A DNA stretch of 64,000 bases from Fonsecaea monophora. Lineage: Eukaryota; Ascomycota; Eurotiomycetes; Chaetothyriales; Herpotrichiellaceae. A program made the translations under genes and the position numbers. Position 1 is the stretch's first letter. Each line of letters opens with the position of its first letter. This document shows positions 22,384 to 34,313 of the stretch, piece by piece. Below the pieces are notes generated by a model. That model saw only the letters and a list, made by a program, of their open reading frames with translations, did not search any database and was not told the DNA's origin. The stretch lies in NCBI RefSeq assembly GCF_001642475.1, contig NW_019173960.1:124001-188000 (forward strand), read 5' to 3'.

Positions 22384-23266
22384 TGTCAGAGAGCGAGGCC
22401 AGCATGGACCTCTTTGAGAAGAGCTTCTGTTCTGCAGTTCTTTACAAAAGACGCGGTTTCAGTGCTATGGAGGCACGGAGTTGCGGGTTAGGTTGTGAAT
22501 GAGATTCATCACAGTCGGCTAACAGGCCGAGAAAACAACATAGGCCTTTGAAGAGTACCGGCACAAAATGGACACGTGCTCTGAATTTCTCAAGGTGCAC
22601 ATCACTGCAGTGGTTACGAGTGCCCCAGGTCATGAGAAATCGGTATATTTTGTGAACAAATATATTCGGAAATCCAGAGAAAGCTAGTGGCCTCACGGTT
22701 CGGTATTGCTAGTTAATTTTACACAGTGCTCTATCCTTTACACTCGCTAGGCACTTTCAACCTACATCAGTGCTGGAGTTTTCTTTGTTTCTGGCCAAAG
22801 CACTGGGATGCTGTTAGATTGATTGAGCACAAAGCCCTCCAGAAGACACGGGTGAGAGTTTAGTGCACAGGAATATCCCAATGTCGTGGAGACAAGTGGG
22901 CTGCTTGTTAGGTGACGCGCCATACGATGCGTTGTCCATCAAAATATAGTTGATTGTGTTGTGAAGCGAGTAACAACGTTGGAACCAGGCTGCCCACCAG
23001 CTTTGTTACTTCCCAAGGCTGAGAAGTTTGGTGATGTACCTCTTTACGGTTAGTCCAAGCACGTGATCTCGGCCAAATTCAAAGCCCCCACCTGCGCCAG
23101 AAAGTGGCTGCAGCGCCTGGGTTTTTCTGACCTGAAACTCATAGCACCAACATCCACCTCGTTGGTTCTGAATAAGATTTCTTTTTCGACTGCGTGCTCT
23201 TTTACCCTAGTTTGTCTCTGGTTGTTGCGACCTGAAATTTTTTGCACTCTTGCACCTTCAAGGTTG
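22384..23266. promoter_or_regulatory. Divergent intergenic region
   Basis: 883 nt separating the starts of the uncharacterised gene (minus) and the KH-domain gene (plus). It should hold two promoters and leaders. No TATA box, repeat or RNA gene was recognised. Confidence 0.4.
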
Positions 23267-24974
23267 ATGGCAGACCTTAGCAATATCCTCGCCGCGCTGG
23301 CGGCACAGAGGCAAGGTAGCACTCCGCAAACCGCTCCCCCTCCACCTGTTCCTGGTGCCTCTTACCCTCCACCTCAATACGCCACTCCCCCCGGCAGCGC
23401 ACCGCCCTACGGACTCCCTCAGCCCATACACTCCGGGAGTGTCGACTTGACCAACATAAAACCAGTCAGCTCCGGCTCTGTCAGCATTGCCGATGCTGTC
23501 GCCAAAGCTCGGGGCATCGCTGCCGAAAAGGGCATCTCTTATGATCCTAGTAGACGTATGTTCTACCGGTCCAAACGTTTGAGGCGCCAACTGACAATTT
23601 TTTTCTAGCACCTATGAACCCATCAGACCTTCGCACTGGAAGTAGAACGTACCGACGCTCAAGGTCACCCTCTCGGTCTCCCCCCCACCGCGAGGGCTAT
23701 CGCGATGCCTACAATACTTACAGGGATGAACGACGCGGGAACGAGCGCGGTTACAATAGAGAGCGCTCCTTTTCTCCAAGAGGCGGACGTTATTCTCCTG
23801 GACGATATCGAGATGATCGCTCACCTGGGCTTGACCGAGGAGGTGAAGGCGAATCAGAAATTCTACCTCTCGACAAAGGTGTGGTAGGTCTTATCATCGG
23901 ACGTTCTGGAGAAAATCTACGCAGAGTCGAAAACACAACAGGCGCTCGGGTACAATTCATGGATGGACCCGAAGTGCCTGGACCTCAACGGCACTGCAGG
24001 ATATCTGGCAGTCGAACGGCCCGGACAGCGGCCAAGGCCGAGATTTTCAGGATCATTGACGACAACGAAGTTGTGAAGAGGGGTCAGGACAAGCCCCGCA
24101 CCAACCAAACCAAGGTCACGAGTACCAAAGAAGGCGACAGCCTTCAAATGATGGTCCCCGATCGCACCGTGGGTTTGATTATCGGTCGAGGAGGAGAAAC
24201 TATTCGAGATTTACAAGATCGAAGTGGATGCCATGTCAATATCGTTGGAGAAAACAAGAGCGTGAATGGTATGCGACCGGTCAACCTGATTGGCAGTGCG
24301 TCGGCACAGCAATATGCAAGAGATTTGATCCTTGAGATTGTAGAGAGTGATCAGAAAGGTATCAGCATCAAGGATCTCCACCGTGAGCGAGAGGACTCGC
24401 ACGGCAAGATTAACGATAGTATCGTTGTACCCGGCGAAGCGGTGGGTATGATCATCGGCAAAGGTATGTTTCCGCTTACCAGCTTGAAGTGCAACGTCTG
24501 ACTAATCTCCCTGTAGGGGGTGAGTCCATCCGTGATATGCAGAATCAAACAGGGTGTAAGATCAATGTCTCGCCTGCTGCTGGACGAGATATTGAACGCG
24601 AAATTGGTCTTATCGGTAGCCGGCACGCCATTGATGCCGCCAAACGTGCGATCATGGAGAAAGTCGACGTTGTGGTAGGTGGTTCCCCTGGGCGTGACAC
24701 TTGGTGGTGCATATTTACTAATTTGGTTCAGCGTGCTCGGACACAAGCTCGTGAACGTGAAAGTCGCGACGACTATACGGACAGGTATCCCGGACAACAG
24801 CCTGTGTATCCTCCCGCTGCCGGTGGTATTGCCCAAGGCGTTGCACCACCCCCAGCGGCAGGGGAGGCAGACCCATATGCTGCATATGGTGGCTACCAGA
24901 ACTACCTTCAGATGTGGTATGCTGCCATGGCAGCTCAACAACAAGGTGGCCAAGGTCAAGGTGAGCAACGATGA
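23267..24974 (+). CDS. KH-domain RNA-binding protein (three KH domains)
   Basis: Four exons (23267-23555, 23609-24463, 24517-24674, 24732-24974) give 514 aa. A Pro/Gly-rich N terminus and an Arg/Ser-rich segment (RRSRSPSRSPP) precede three KH domains, each with the GxxG loop: LIIGRSGENLRRVE, LIIGRGGETIRDLQ and MIIGKGGESIRDMQ, the last one rebuilt across an intron. The tail is Pro/Ala/Gln-rich (MWYAAMAAQQQ). The layout resembles FUBP/KHSRP-like and fungal multi-KH proteins acting in transcription, splicing or mRNA decay; target RNAs are unknown. Introns have CTGAC, CTAAT and similar branch points. The third intron (24675-24731, 57 nt) has no in-frame stop, so retention would leave the frame open. 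A GTGAGC near 24961 could be a further donor, so the extreme C terminus is less certain. Confidence 0.85.
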
Positions 24975-26705
24975 GGCGCGTTGAGTGGACCAAGCGTGAC
25001 CTGGCTCGTGAACGGAATTCCGACGCCGCTGCTGGATGACCTCTGAACTCCCTCGACGACCATGCTTTCGCCTCTTCGACGTCCGGATGACTGCTCACCG
25101 AACTGTCTTGGCCAGCTTTCGCACATGCTTGTGACTCACCTGATCCGGAATCAACGTCGACCTTGCAAAGCTTCGCATGATATCGCTGTACACTTACACA
25201 CGTCTTTGTTGGTGTGAATCGCCGCCTCCTTCGCGCCCTGACTATTATTCGCACTTGGGCCCTCGACCAAGTTTCCCGTGCCCGCCATTTACAGGTCTGT
25301 GAGCCAACTGCAATGGAGCAGAGTGTCTTCCGTTGCCAGACATGAGGCTGTGCTGGGTCTACTTTTTACACAGACGATGAGCCGGCCGAGATGATGTACG
25401 ACCTCTCCATATTACAGGGAATGACGTGGGTGTGCTAGTGACGTTCGACGCCTCGCATTGTCGATCAACATAGCTTCAAGTTAACATAGGGGGGTCGGGT
25501 TTCTGCGCACGAGATATTCGACTTCTACTGTGCAAGCACCGTAGGTACCAACTGTTGCATGCAGCCCTCGTCGCGTGGCTGATACAGTGGGAGGATGGAA
25601 GATCAATGCAAGAAGAGCCACTAGGACTAAAGTAGTAAAGCTCACAGAGAGCCTGAATTAAGCAATGACATCACCGTGGCTGCTGCCCCGCTTCCCTAAA
25701 CGCCACAGGAAAAACAAGTTGCCGATCTCGTGGCTGATTTCCTCCGAAGCTTGGACGATCATTTAAAACCCTGCTTCTCGTCTCACCTTGTCGTCGATTG
25801 TTCTCCTCTCGATAGGCACCATTTGAGAATATCGGATTGCTTCGTCGGTGTCTCCCTTCCCAGTCTTGCACCACCACCTCCTCCTGCGCTGCGTCCGTCG
25901 GTCTACACCTGATTACGTCCTCGGCGGCAATTCATGTTCTCCGAGTTACGTCACTACCATGACGGGTCCTTGCGGTGCTGGAACGGGGTGTTGGTGGCAG
26001 CTGGGGATATGGCGAGGCAATCTGAAGAGGAGTCTACTGCGCCATCTTGTTTCAATATCGGCGACCACGTGCGAGCGCGTGTCGGACGTGGAAGCAGCGT
26101 CAATGAGATGGTTGGTGGGCGCTTCTTCAGCCTGGTGGCGCTATTTCTGAACTACGCGCCAATTTTGAGTCTGGAAACATCACCACCAGCCGATATGAAT
26201 CCTGCACCACCACATGCGGCAACTCTTTTGAAACACGCTCAATCTGTGTCTGAAGGTTCAGAAGAGCCTCTTGTAACATGTTGGTGGTGCGCCCCGCAAC
26301 ATGGGGGTCGAGGTCGATGGGAAAAGCGGTACGTACTGGCAGAATTCTGTTCACCATTTCTATTGAGTCTTATTGTTCTTATTGTTCTACTCCCTCTGTC
26401 ACCATCCTTTGTGTATTGTTCTCCATTCACTTTGACTCTCTGTTGCTGGCTGCTGCTTCTTTCTTGCATGTCACGAATCTCCTTTGTTTGTGTCATAAAT
26501 AGCATTCTCTCTGCCTCAAGTCTTGATGACTGCCTTTGTCAGTTAACCTGCCTTGTCACTTGTATCACCACCTTCTTGACCGACTCGGTTTCCTTTTCTT
26601 CTCCGGCAATACCATCTACTTCCACATCTCGAAAAAGACCTTCAAGTCGACCCACGTACTTACTTGAACTCGGATATTAGATAATTTCCCGTCGATCTCT
26701 GCACC
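24975..26705. promoter_or_regulatory. Long region upstream of prm1
   Basis: About 1.7 kb without a firm gene. The stretch from ~26340 to 26700 is pyrimidine-rich on the plus strand, as often seen in fungal promoters and leaders. Open frames 25934-26680 (+) and 26127-26357 (-) were considered but have no recognised domain. Confidence 0.4.
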
Positions 26706-28934
26706 ATGTCTGCCCCGTCGGCCCTTGTGGCTGGCGCTCCTCCATCCATGCCTGCCGGCAGCCATGAGATACGAGACTACTACTCCGACCAAGGCCCACC
26801 TCGGCCGCTACCAAACACTGCACCATCCATCACACCCTACCTTGGCCTCCGGGCTCGATTATCACAGATATGGCTCAATCGATGGACCATTCTCCTCCTA
26901 CTTGTTCTGGCTCGCACCCTCATCGCAATCTCGGGGATTGACAGCAACCTGGGTTCTGCACGACGCGAAGCACTGTCTGCCTGTTCCGACGTCGAGTCGA
27001 TGGGGTCCGCCATGGCTTCTATGCCTCACTACATGTCTCAGGGCGTGAACGAAGTGGCGGCCTCCGGGATCGAAAAGTCGGTCAACGGTCTGATTCAGAT
27101 GACCACCATGAGTGTCACGGCAGTGGAAGAGATTGTGGTCTTCGTGATAGGCATGATGACCAACACCTACCTTTGTCTGATCACTTTTGCTGTCAGCGGC
27201 AGCTTGCACTCCGTCATCGGAACCCTCGACTCTGCTCAAGATGGTCTCAACAAACTCACCCAAAATCTCGGGAACGACTTGTCGGGCGCTGTCAAAACAT
27301 TCGAGGATGCCTACAACAATTTTATCGGTAAACTCGAGAGCTTTATTGCCTTCGGACAAACTGTTGACCAGCCGACTCCTCTCAATCTCACCTCCGAAAT
27401 GAACTCGCTGAAAAATCTCAAACTACCAGCCAACCTTGACGCCGACCTGCAGAAACTCAACAACTCTATTCCTACTTTTGCCCAGGTCAAGAATTTTACG
27501 GAAAGCATCATCCGCCTACCCTTTGAAGAAGTCAAACAGCTCATGAACGAATATGTGGGCAACTATACCTTCAACAGATCCTTGTTCCCGGTCCCCGCAA
27601 AAGAACAACTTACATTCTGCAGTGACAACGACGGGATCAATGACTTCTTTGACGGGCTGGTCGATGTGGCTGCTCTCGCACGCAGAATTTTCATTGGCGT
27701 GCTGCTTACCTTAGCACTCCTCGCTATGGTCCCAATGGCGTGGCGCGAAATCAAGCGATGGCAGAAAATGCAACAGCGCAGTCAATTGATCAATTCTGAC
27801 GCTCGTGACCCTCTGGACGTTGTCTACCTGGTCAGCCGCCCTTACACCTCGGCAGCTGGAATCAAGCTATCCAACACATTCCAGTCTCAGCGCAAGAAGG
27901 ACCTGGTTCGTTGGGTCGTTGCATACGCCACCTCTGATGCTGCCTTGTTTGTGCTCGCTCTCGCCATAGCAGGTTTGTTCTCTTGTGCCTGTCAAGCTAT
28001 GCTGCTCCATGCTCTGGAAAAGGAAGTCCCAGACCTCACGAATCAGGTGGGCGCCTTTTCTGACAAGGTGGTTGCGCAACTCAACAACGCATCCGAACAA
28101 TGGGCTATTGGCACAAATGCAGCGATTGCCGCCACAAGCAAGGACATCAATCAAAATATGCTGGGTTGGGTCAACACATCCACGAATGCAATCAATGACA
28201 CACTGAACACATTCGTGGATGAAACGACAAATGTTCTCAACACCACGTTTGGCGGGACTATATTGTACGACCCCATCATGGAAGTTCTTAACTGTCTGAT
28301 CTTGCTCAAGATCCAGGGAATCGAAAAGGGCCTCACTTGGGTTCATGATAATGCGCACATCGACTTTCCCCTACTTCCGAACGACACTTTCAGCCTTGGC
28401 GCCGTCGCCAGCCTGGCGGACTCGAGTAACCCTTCTGACTCTTTCCTCGCGAGTCCAGGGGACACCACAAGCGACAAGATTTCCGAGGCCGTCGCAAGAT
28501 TTATCGATGAAGTGGAAGATACAATCCGGACGGAAGCGATCATTTCAACCGTCATTCTGCTTGTCTGGGTTTCAGTTGTGCTTATGGGCATCGTCCGAGC
28601 GCTGATGCTTTGGGGTAGACGTGATAAGGTCCGTGGCGAAGGCGGTGCGCCAGCATTCCCCTCGAGCCTTGGAACAAGTAGTGGCTCTCGCTTTGACGAT
28701 CAGGGGCGACATCCTGAATTTGTGGACATCCCACTAGGCAATGTCAACAATCCACGACCAATGTCACCGGCGCCACAGTACACTCCCCCAAAGTACATTC
28801 CTCCAGAGAAAGCCGAAGCATTTGAGGAGAACTATCAAGACTCCAAGCTGGGATTTGCGAGGCATCGAGTGTACCAAGAGTCGGAGCAGTCGCAGATGGA
28901 TAGCAAACATGGAAGCATCTGGAATAGAGCCTGA
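26706..28934 (+). CDS. prm1: Plasma membrane fusion protein Prm1
   Basis: Single exon, 742 aa, the usual fungal size. A short cytosolic N terminus is followed by membrane segments at about residues 57-77 (WTILLLLVLARTLIAISG), 140-165 (EEIVVFVIGMMTNTYLCLITF), 328-348 (IFIGVLLTLALLAMVPMAW), 413-435 (LFVLALAIAGLFSCACQAMLL) and 617-640 (IISTVILLVWVSVVLMGIV). Long extracellular loops lie between them with several N-glycosylation sequons (for example NYTF, NNAS, NDTL). Prm1 promotes plasma-membrane fusion during mating and, in filamentous fungi, hyphal or germling fusion. The C-terminal cytosolic tail is Pro-rich (SPAPQYTPPKYIPPE). The first ATG of the frame matches family N termini. Confidence 0.9.
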   Translation: MSAPSALVAGAPPSMPAGSHEIRDYYSDQGPPRPLPNTAPSITPYLGLRARLSQIWLNRWTILLLLVLARTLIAISGIDSNLGSARREALSACSDVESMGSAMASMPHYMSQGVNEVAASGIEKSVNGLIQMTTMSVTAVEEIVVFVIGMMTNTYLCLITFAVSGSLHSVIGTLDSAQDGLNKLTQNLGNDLSGAVKTFEDAYNNFIGKLESFIAFGQTVDQPTPLNLTSEMNSLKNLKLPANLDADLQKLNNSIPTFAQVKNFTESIIRLPFEEVKQLMNEYVGNYTFNRSLFPVPAKEQLTFCSDNDGINDFFDGLVDVAALARRIFIGVLLTLALLAMVPMAWREIKRWQKMQQRSQLINSDARDPLDVVYLVSRPYTSAAGIKLSNTFQSQRKKDLVRWVVAYATSDAALFVLALAIAGLFSCACQAMLLHALEKEVPDLTNQVGAFSDKVVAQLNNASEQWAIGTNAAIAATSKDINQNMLGWVNTSTNAINDTLNTFVDETTNVLNTTFGGTILYDPIMEVLNCLILLKIQGIEKGLTWVHDNAHIDFPLLPNDTFSLGAVASLADSSNPSDSFLASPGDTTSDKISEAVARFIDEVEDTIRTEAIISTVILLVWVSVVLMGIVRALMLWGRRDKVRGEGGAPAFPSSLGTSSGSRFDDQGRHPEFVDIPLGNVNNPRPMSPAPQYTPPKYIPPEKAEAFEENYQDSKLGFARHRVYQESEQSQMDSKHGSIWNRA

Positions 28935-30883
28935 GATGAAAACACGGAATGAGCATTTGCATTGTCGGTACTACGACCGCCCGAAAAAAGAAATTGAGAT
29001 AGGTGCGACAATCACTTTGAGCACCAGAAAACCTTCACGTTACGTTCAACCGGACGACTCTGTCACGAGTTGCGGCGCAGTGGAGAGTAATGGAACACGT
29101 TTGGAAGAATAATGGAATTCCGATTGAATACATCAGTGATGAAAGAGCATAAAGGGTGGCATTGGTAATGCGCGTGTGATGTTGAATGACGATATGCTTT
29201 GTGGAGGACATCTTCTTTGTCACAACTTGATCACCGCCCGGGCACAATATCGCAATGAAAGAAAGAAACAAGGAAGATGCCCGGGCATTTACTTTTCAAG
29301 CAACAGCAAAGAGGATTGATTTCCTCAAGGTCAGCACCGAGGGACTCGAGTTCCTTCCCTGCCCCTTCTCCGGTGGCGCAGCGTGGTTCTTTCGTCCTTT
29401 GGTCGAGAGATACCCTGTTCTGTTCTCCGCCGACCTTCCGATAGCCCTTCATCCCTACAGTGGCTGTCGCGCCTTGTCACAACTCTGTGACAGGGTGTCA
29501 AGCAAGGCTTTCGGTGCTGCGATCAGAACACTGTGCCGGTTTATCGCAGCCGGAGTCGCGTGATGGAGTGGAATTATAAGTCCTTTCGATCTATATGCCC
29601 TTGATTCTTCTCGTTCAAGTGGGGAATCGCAAGTGGTATCTCGAGGACGAAGCAGGTCTTGCACGGGACGTTCGGATACATGTTGGTTTTAGAGCCCCCT
29701 TCATCCTTCTTGGATGTTGTTGTGTAGGCTCTTCTAACCCGGACCCCTTTTTGTTGTTGAGCTATGGTCTCGAGGGATATCTCATGGATTGCTGTTGATG
29801 TGTGCTTGGATGTTGAGGCCCTCGTTCGTTGTTGCAGTTCAGCCTTTCCCTTTTGTCGCCTCGGAGACTTTGCGTTTCAACCGCAGTCACTGTCTCTTCA
29901 CTGATCTTCGGAGAAAGTCGAAAGCAGTCACTTCGGTGAGATGGCAAGATGGAACGGACCTGACTTCAACACGAATGAGCTCGCCTTCGAAGTGATGTCT
30001 GGCATGCTGCTTCCCGCAGGACTCGGCTGTGTACGTCAACTCATGATTGGGCTCTCAATGCATGTCTCCCACGAGCCAGTCATACAGTCGGGGTTTGCGA
30101 GAGGTCAGCACGCCATTGACGTCACTTTGAAGAAGGCTCCCTCTTCCATATACCTCTGGTGGATCGGATTCCAGCATGCAGCATCCGATTTCGCCGGTAT
30201 GCAGAGGTTTGTGGTGAGAGGGGGCGGGCTTGTGAGCTACGCTCCGAGTCCCCCATCCTCAACACTCGAAAAGAAAAGAAAAAAGACCCAAAAAAAAGAA
30301 ACCAAGCCGTGGGCTGGATTCGAATCATCTGGATTGTTATCGATTTGCGTTGCTCTGTCCTGCCAGAGCTACGAAGAGGCAGGAAGACAAGTCAAGGATG
30401 GTCATGCAATTAGATAGCAGCCTAGGGATAGATACCGAAATAACAGGATTCAGCCCGACAACTGTGAGGTTTCTCTCTGTTTTGTTGTTTGTTTGTTCCT
30501 CTCTACGGTTCCCTTGCTCTCTCTGGGATATTATTCTTGCTCTTTTCTGCCTTGTCAAGCTCTTTCTCCTGATTGGGCAGGAGGCGGTGCTACTAAGAAT
30601 TAATGCCTGACATGGTGCGCGGACGTGAAATTAGCCTCATTTCCACCACTTCACCTCTGCTACTTTCTCCTTGTTTCTCTTTCTTCCTCTCTTTCCCCCG
30701 TCATCCAGAATTCATCTCGCTCTTCAAATATTATCCTCTTCCTGTATCAGCGACCAATTTACAGCGAAGGGACTCAAGCCAGGGGTTCTAGGGCGAGTCC
30801 CCTGCCACTTTCTCGAATAAGGCTGAGTGTTGCAAGGCGACAACCAACTCTCCCTCCACAGCGGAGAGCTCAGGTTCGGAAGT
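28935..30883. other. Long gene-free region before the NLR pseudogene
   Basis: 1.95 kb with no supported gene. The small open frames lack domains and coding character. A purine-rich A-run segment occurs at about 30268-30300, and a pyrimidine-rich tract at ~30640-30710 may be the remains of the promoter of the downstream NLR-like gene. It marks the left edge of the accessory pocket. Confidence 0.4.
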
Positions 30884-33800
30884 ATGAAAGCATTGGTCGC
30901 CTTTGGGCTGGCATGTAACGTGATTCAGGTCGTTGATGCTTCGCGGAAAGTCTACGAAATCTTCACGCAATTTCGCAAACTTGGTACAACAGCAAGGGTT
31001 GACGAGCTGCGACACAGCACCCAGCACCTACTGAAATGTCACAACTCTCTGCAGGACTCATTGTCAAGTGCCTCCAAATTCCCGCTCCTAGAGAGTGGGG
31101 TGGATCTTGCCGAGCTGAGCAGAAGTTGTATCGAGGCAGCAAAAGATCTTGAGGATGAGCTGCAAAAGATCACGGTTAAACCTGGTTCTACAAGCTTTCC
31201 GCCTTGACCAAAACCTTCAGAACCAAGATGAAATCAGATCACGTTGAAGCGTTGAAGCGCAAACTCGACGAATGTGCCAGAGTGTTGGATTCTACAATCC
31301 TGGTCCATTTAAGGTATGTATCTCTTACGAGGCTCTTCCAAGGTGCAACTACTCCTGTTTGGCTGACCCAGAATGATCATCCATTGGTGTGTACTGATGA
31401 ACTATTCGAGCCAGAACCTGGGAACTCTGGCAGCGCAGCAGACAAATGTCCTGGACCAACTAAACGACTGGCAGCGGAAGATCTACTCGGAGATTGTCGC
31501 TGGCAATACTAGGGTTGACAGCCTCATCAAGACAACCGCCGAAGACGTCAAAGCTTACACAATGCTAGAACACAATATCACGCGGCGCCACATCGACAGA
31601 AAATTCGACCATTTTGTCGATGCCAGGACAGATCAGGCAAACTATGAGAGCTTCATGGAAAGTTTGTACTTTCTGGAGATTAACCAGCGCCAGGATACCA
31701 TCGAAGATGCACACAGTAAAACCTTTGAATGGGTTTTCGACGGTACTGCACATACCAAATGCCTATGGGACAATTTCATGCTGTGGACAAAAGACGACAA
31801 TCCGATCTACTGGATCTTGGGGAAAGCCAGGTTGGGCAAGAGTACTCTGATGAATTTTGTGGTCCAGGATGAGCGAACACGAGAAGCGTTTACACGTAAA
31901 TTCACCGGCCAACAACCACTTATCATTACTTTCTTTTTCTGGGAAGCAGGGATCGACCTCCAGAAGAGTCAAGTTGGGCTTCTACGTTCTATAATCTGGC
32001 AAATGCTCAAGGCAATGGATGCTACTACCTCGATCTAAATCTGGTCGACTATGTTGCAGAAGATCTCACCACCTTTACCTACTGTTTGGACCTAAAAGCA
32101 GCTGCGGCAAATTCTCCAGTCGTTGGTGCAAGGAATATGCAATCCTATCTGTCGCTTTCTTGACGGCTTGGACGAATTTCAGGGCTTGGACGACCACTTC
32201 GAAGCCATACAAGATACTATTGGGGTTTTCCGAGACCGCCAGAAGACAAAGATATGTATCTCAAGTCGACCATCTGCGAGTCTCGATTCTCTGTACAAGT
32301 ACTGCCCACAACTGAAACTTCAAGATCTTACCAAATCTGACATTACCCGGTACGTTGAAGACAAACTCACCAGGACCCTGTCATCGGACAGCTATCGATG
32401 GCTCGCAACTCCAGCCTCGACGGAGATGCATGAATTAATTACGGAAGCTTTGCTCAGGGCAGAAGGAGTTTTTCTTTGGGTCCGCCTGACTGTTGAATCA
32501 CTAGTTCGAGGCATTCGGAAGGATGACGACTGGCAGATTTTGGTCAGACGCCTTCAACAAATGCCGCAAGGGATTTTCAATCTTTATGGACTCATGTGGA
32601 AGCGCATGAATGATGCCGACCACCCATTCTACGCGATGGAAGCTGCAGCGTATTTGCAATATGTCCTACACTATCCCAATTGCTCCTTGATTGAGATGAC
32701 GATTGCCCGTGACGAAAGTTTACAGAAATCGTATCTAGACAAATTAGCAACATGCGATTTGAAAACTTTGGGACAGGAATTGAACGCCGAAACATTAAAG
32801 AAAAGGATACTCACACGCTGCGCGGGCTTTCTCGAAATATATGGGCCGCTAAATTGGGATTATGGATTCGCTAGGCCATATGTCGATCAACCTTAGCAAC
32901 CTTGGGGAGTGGACGTTGAGAACACCAGCCTCATCCACTATCCAGAGACCATGAAAAGGCTCATTGAGATCGGAAAGAATCACCGAGCTCTGAATGTGTC
33001 GTTTCTGCACCGGACTGCTCGATAATATCTTAAGACGGAATCCGGCAAGAATTTACTCCAAGCTCAACCTCTCATGCGCCACGAGCTTTTCATGATGCGA
33101 TACAAGTCTATGCTTGTTACGATCTTATTGGGCGCCATACCGGTATGTCAACCTATTTTCAGTGACAGGGTGCCATTCTATTTTTTGAATGTCTCGTGGT
33201 TTGTTAATTACCTAGACAATCACCCTGAAATTGCCTGTGAAATGTTTGTGTAGCTGGAAGAGATACTCGAGAAACTCAAGTCCTGGGGTGCTTTCTCTGG
33301 CGAAGAGATACAACAGACATGGCAGAAATGCGACAATGACGCCAGGGGAAATCTGGATTACACCAAAATCTTTGCTCCCTTCAGCCATCCGGCATACACA
33401 AAACACAAGTTGACACGCTCAGGCTTAATTCACAATAGAGCCTACTTGACTGACCTTCTTGGCTACGCTTGCCGCATGTCGGCAATCCATACTATTCATG
33501 ACTACTTGGCAAATGTAGAGCTATTACTGGCATTGGGAGCAGATCCGAATCAAAAGTTGTTCATCCATCCGGCCGGCGGGGATACAACAAAGTGCATCAC
33601 TATATGGACTTAAAGTGTCCTGAATAAGTCCCCTCAATCACTAGAACGTACGACCCGCGCTTTCATTGAGGCTGGAGCTGACCTCAACACCTGGATTCGA
33701 TTTCCATTATACTCAGCAGGTGGATATCATCACCATTGGGAACCCCTCCGAAGGGTAAGGGACTATGACCAATCATTCGTTCTGCTCCGTATCAAAGCCT

Positions 33801-34120
33801 GTGATATCCTCTTATATAGAGACGTCTCTTTGGAGGCTGATCTCTTACGCAAGGCTGGGTCGGTCGCCGATAGATCATTCTTGGTCGTCTTTGAGCCGCC
33901 AAATGCATGGCGCACCGTGGCCTTAGATCCCTCTGGTAACACGGTGCAAGACAAAATCATGAGACATTTCTGGGACGATGGCCTGATGGGGAACGGCGAC
34001 GCTCCAAACTTACTGCAGGTTCAAGACGAAGTCAACGTGAAATTTTACAGCCACGGAATTGATGCACTCCGAGCAGGCGGCTTTTCTGATGAGGATATAA
34101 AAGAGCTCGGGATCCCGTAG
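30884..34120 (+). pseudogene. Decayed fungal NLR-like STAND NTPase gene
   Basis: Reading from the ATG at 30884, one frame (positions congruent to 2 mod 3) carries a recognisable but broken NLR-type protein of roughly 1,050 codons. Parts in order: an N-terminal helical domain typical of fungal NLR-like proteins (FGLACNVIQVVDASRKVYEI), an NTPase with Walker A (ILGKARLGKST at ~31820) and Walker B (RFLDGLDEF at ~32155), an SSRPSASLDSL segment, helical repeats, and a degenerate C-terminal region (LLLALGADPNQK looks ankyrin-like). One GT-AG intron (31314-31371) is intact. Damage: a one-base frame slip near 31170-31180 and six internal in-frame stops at 32036, 32093, 32894, 33023, 33251 and 33611 (first bases). 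The final stop is at 34118. Such proteins act in heterokaryon incompatibility and self/non-self recognition. An intron could remove the stop at 33251, but not the others. Confidence 0.75.
31314..31371 (+). other. Intact intron inside the NLR pseudogene
   Basis: A 58-nt sequence with donor AG|GTATGT, a CTGAC branch site 10 nt before the CCCAG acceptor, and correct phase joins ...VHLR to the downstream open frame. It shows that the gene was once normally spliced and that decay is fairly recent. Confidence 0.6.
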
Positions 34121-34313
34121 ACGATATGGCAGGACTATGAGCCAGGAGGGGGTGAGGCTCACGGCATGAATCTGACCGAATCTTCGTCATTGAATCTACC
34201 AAGGCCTTGTATTGATGATCCAGCAACATGAACTTGCACACCTAGCTCGACCTTCGCGAGGCATTCGCCCTGGACACCCTCACGGTTGCTGATCTGCGAT
34301 AGCCACACCCAAC
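34121..34313. terminator. Short tail-to-tail spacer
   Basis: 193 nt between the stop of the NLR pseudogene and the stop of the GH130 gene. Both 3' ends must lie here or overlap. No distinct terminator motif can be named. Confidence 0.3.

Noticed and set aside
26127..26357. Minus-strand 76-codon frame with a helix-like stretch (LQEALLNLQTQIERVSKEL)
   Set aside because: It looks somewhat protein-like, but no start context, splice partners or family could be supported, and it lies within the likely prm1 promoter. It would deserve an RNA-seq look.
25934..26680. 248-codon open frame just upstream of prm1
   Set aside because: Composition reflects the pyrimidine-rich promoter/leader (runs of Leu, Ser, Cys), no domain was recognised, and it ends 26 nt before the prm1 ATG.
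30300..30330. GGATTCGAATCATC, similar to a tRNA B box
   Set aside because: The flanking bases do not form a T stem, and no A box lies at the right distance.
33143..33253. 111-nt intron (GTATGT...TAG) in the NLR-like gene that would remove one stop codon
   Set aside because: No CTRAY branch site lies near the acceptor, and the enclosed frame reads as plausible protein; five other stops would remain in any case.
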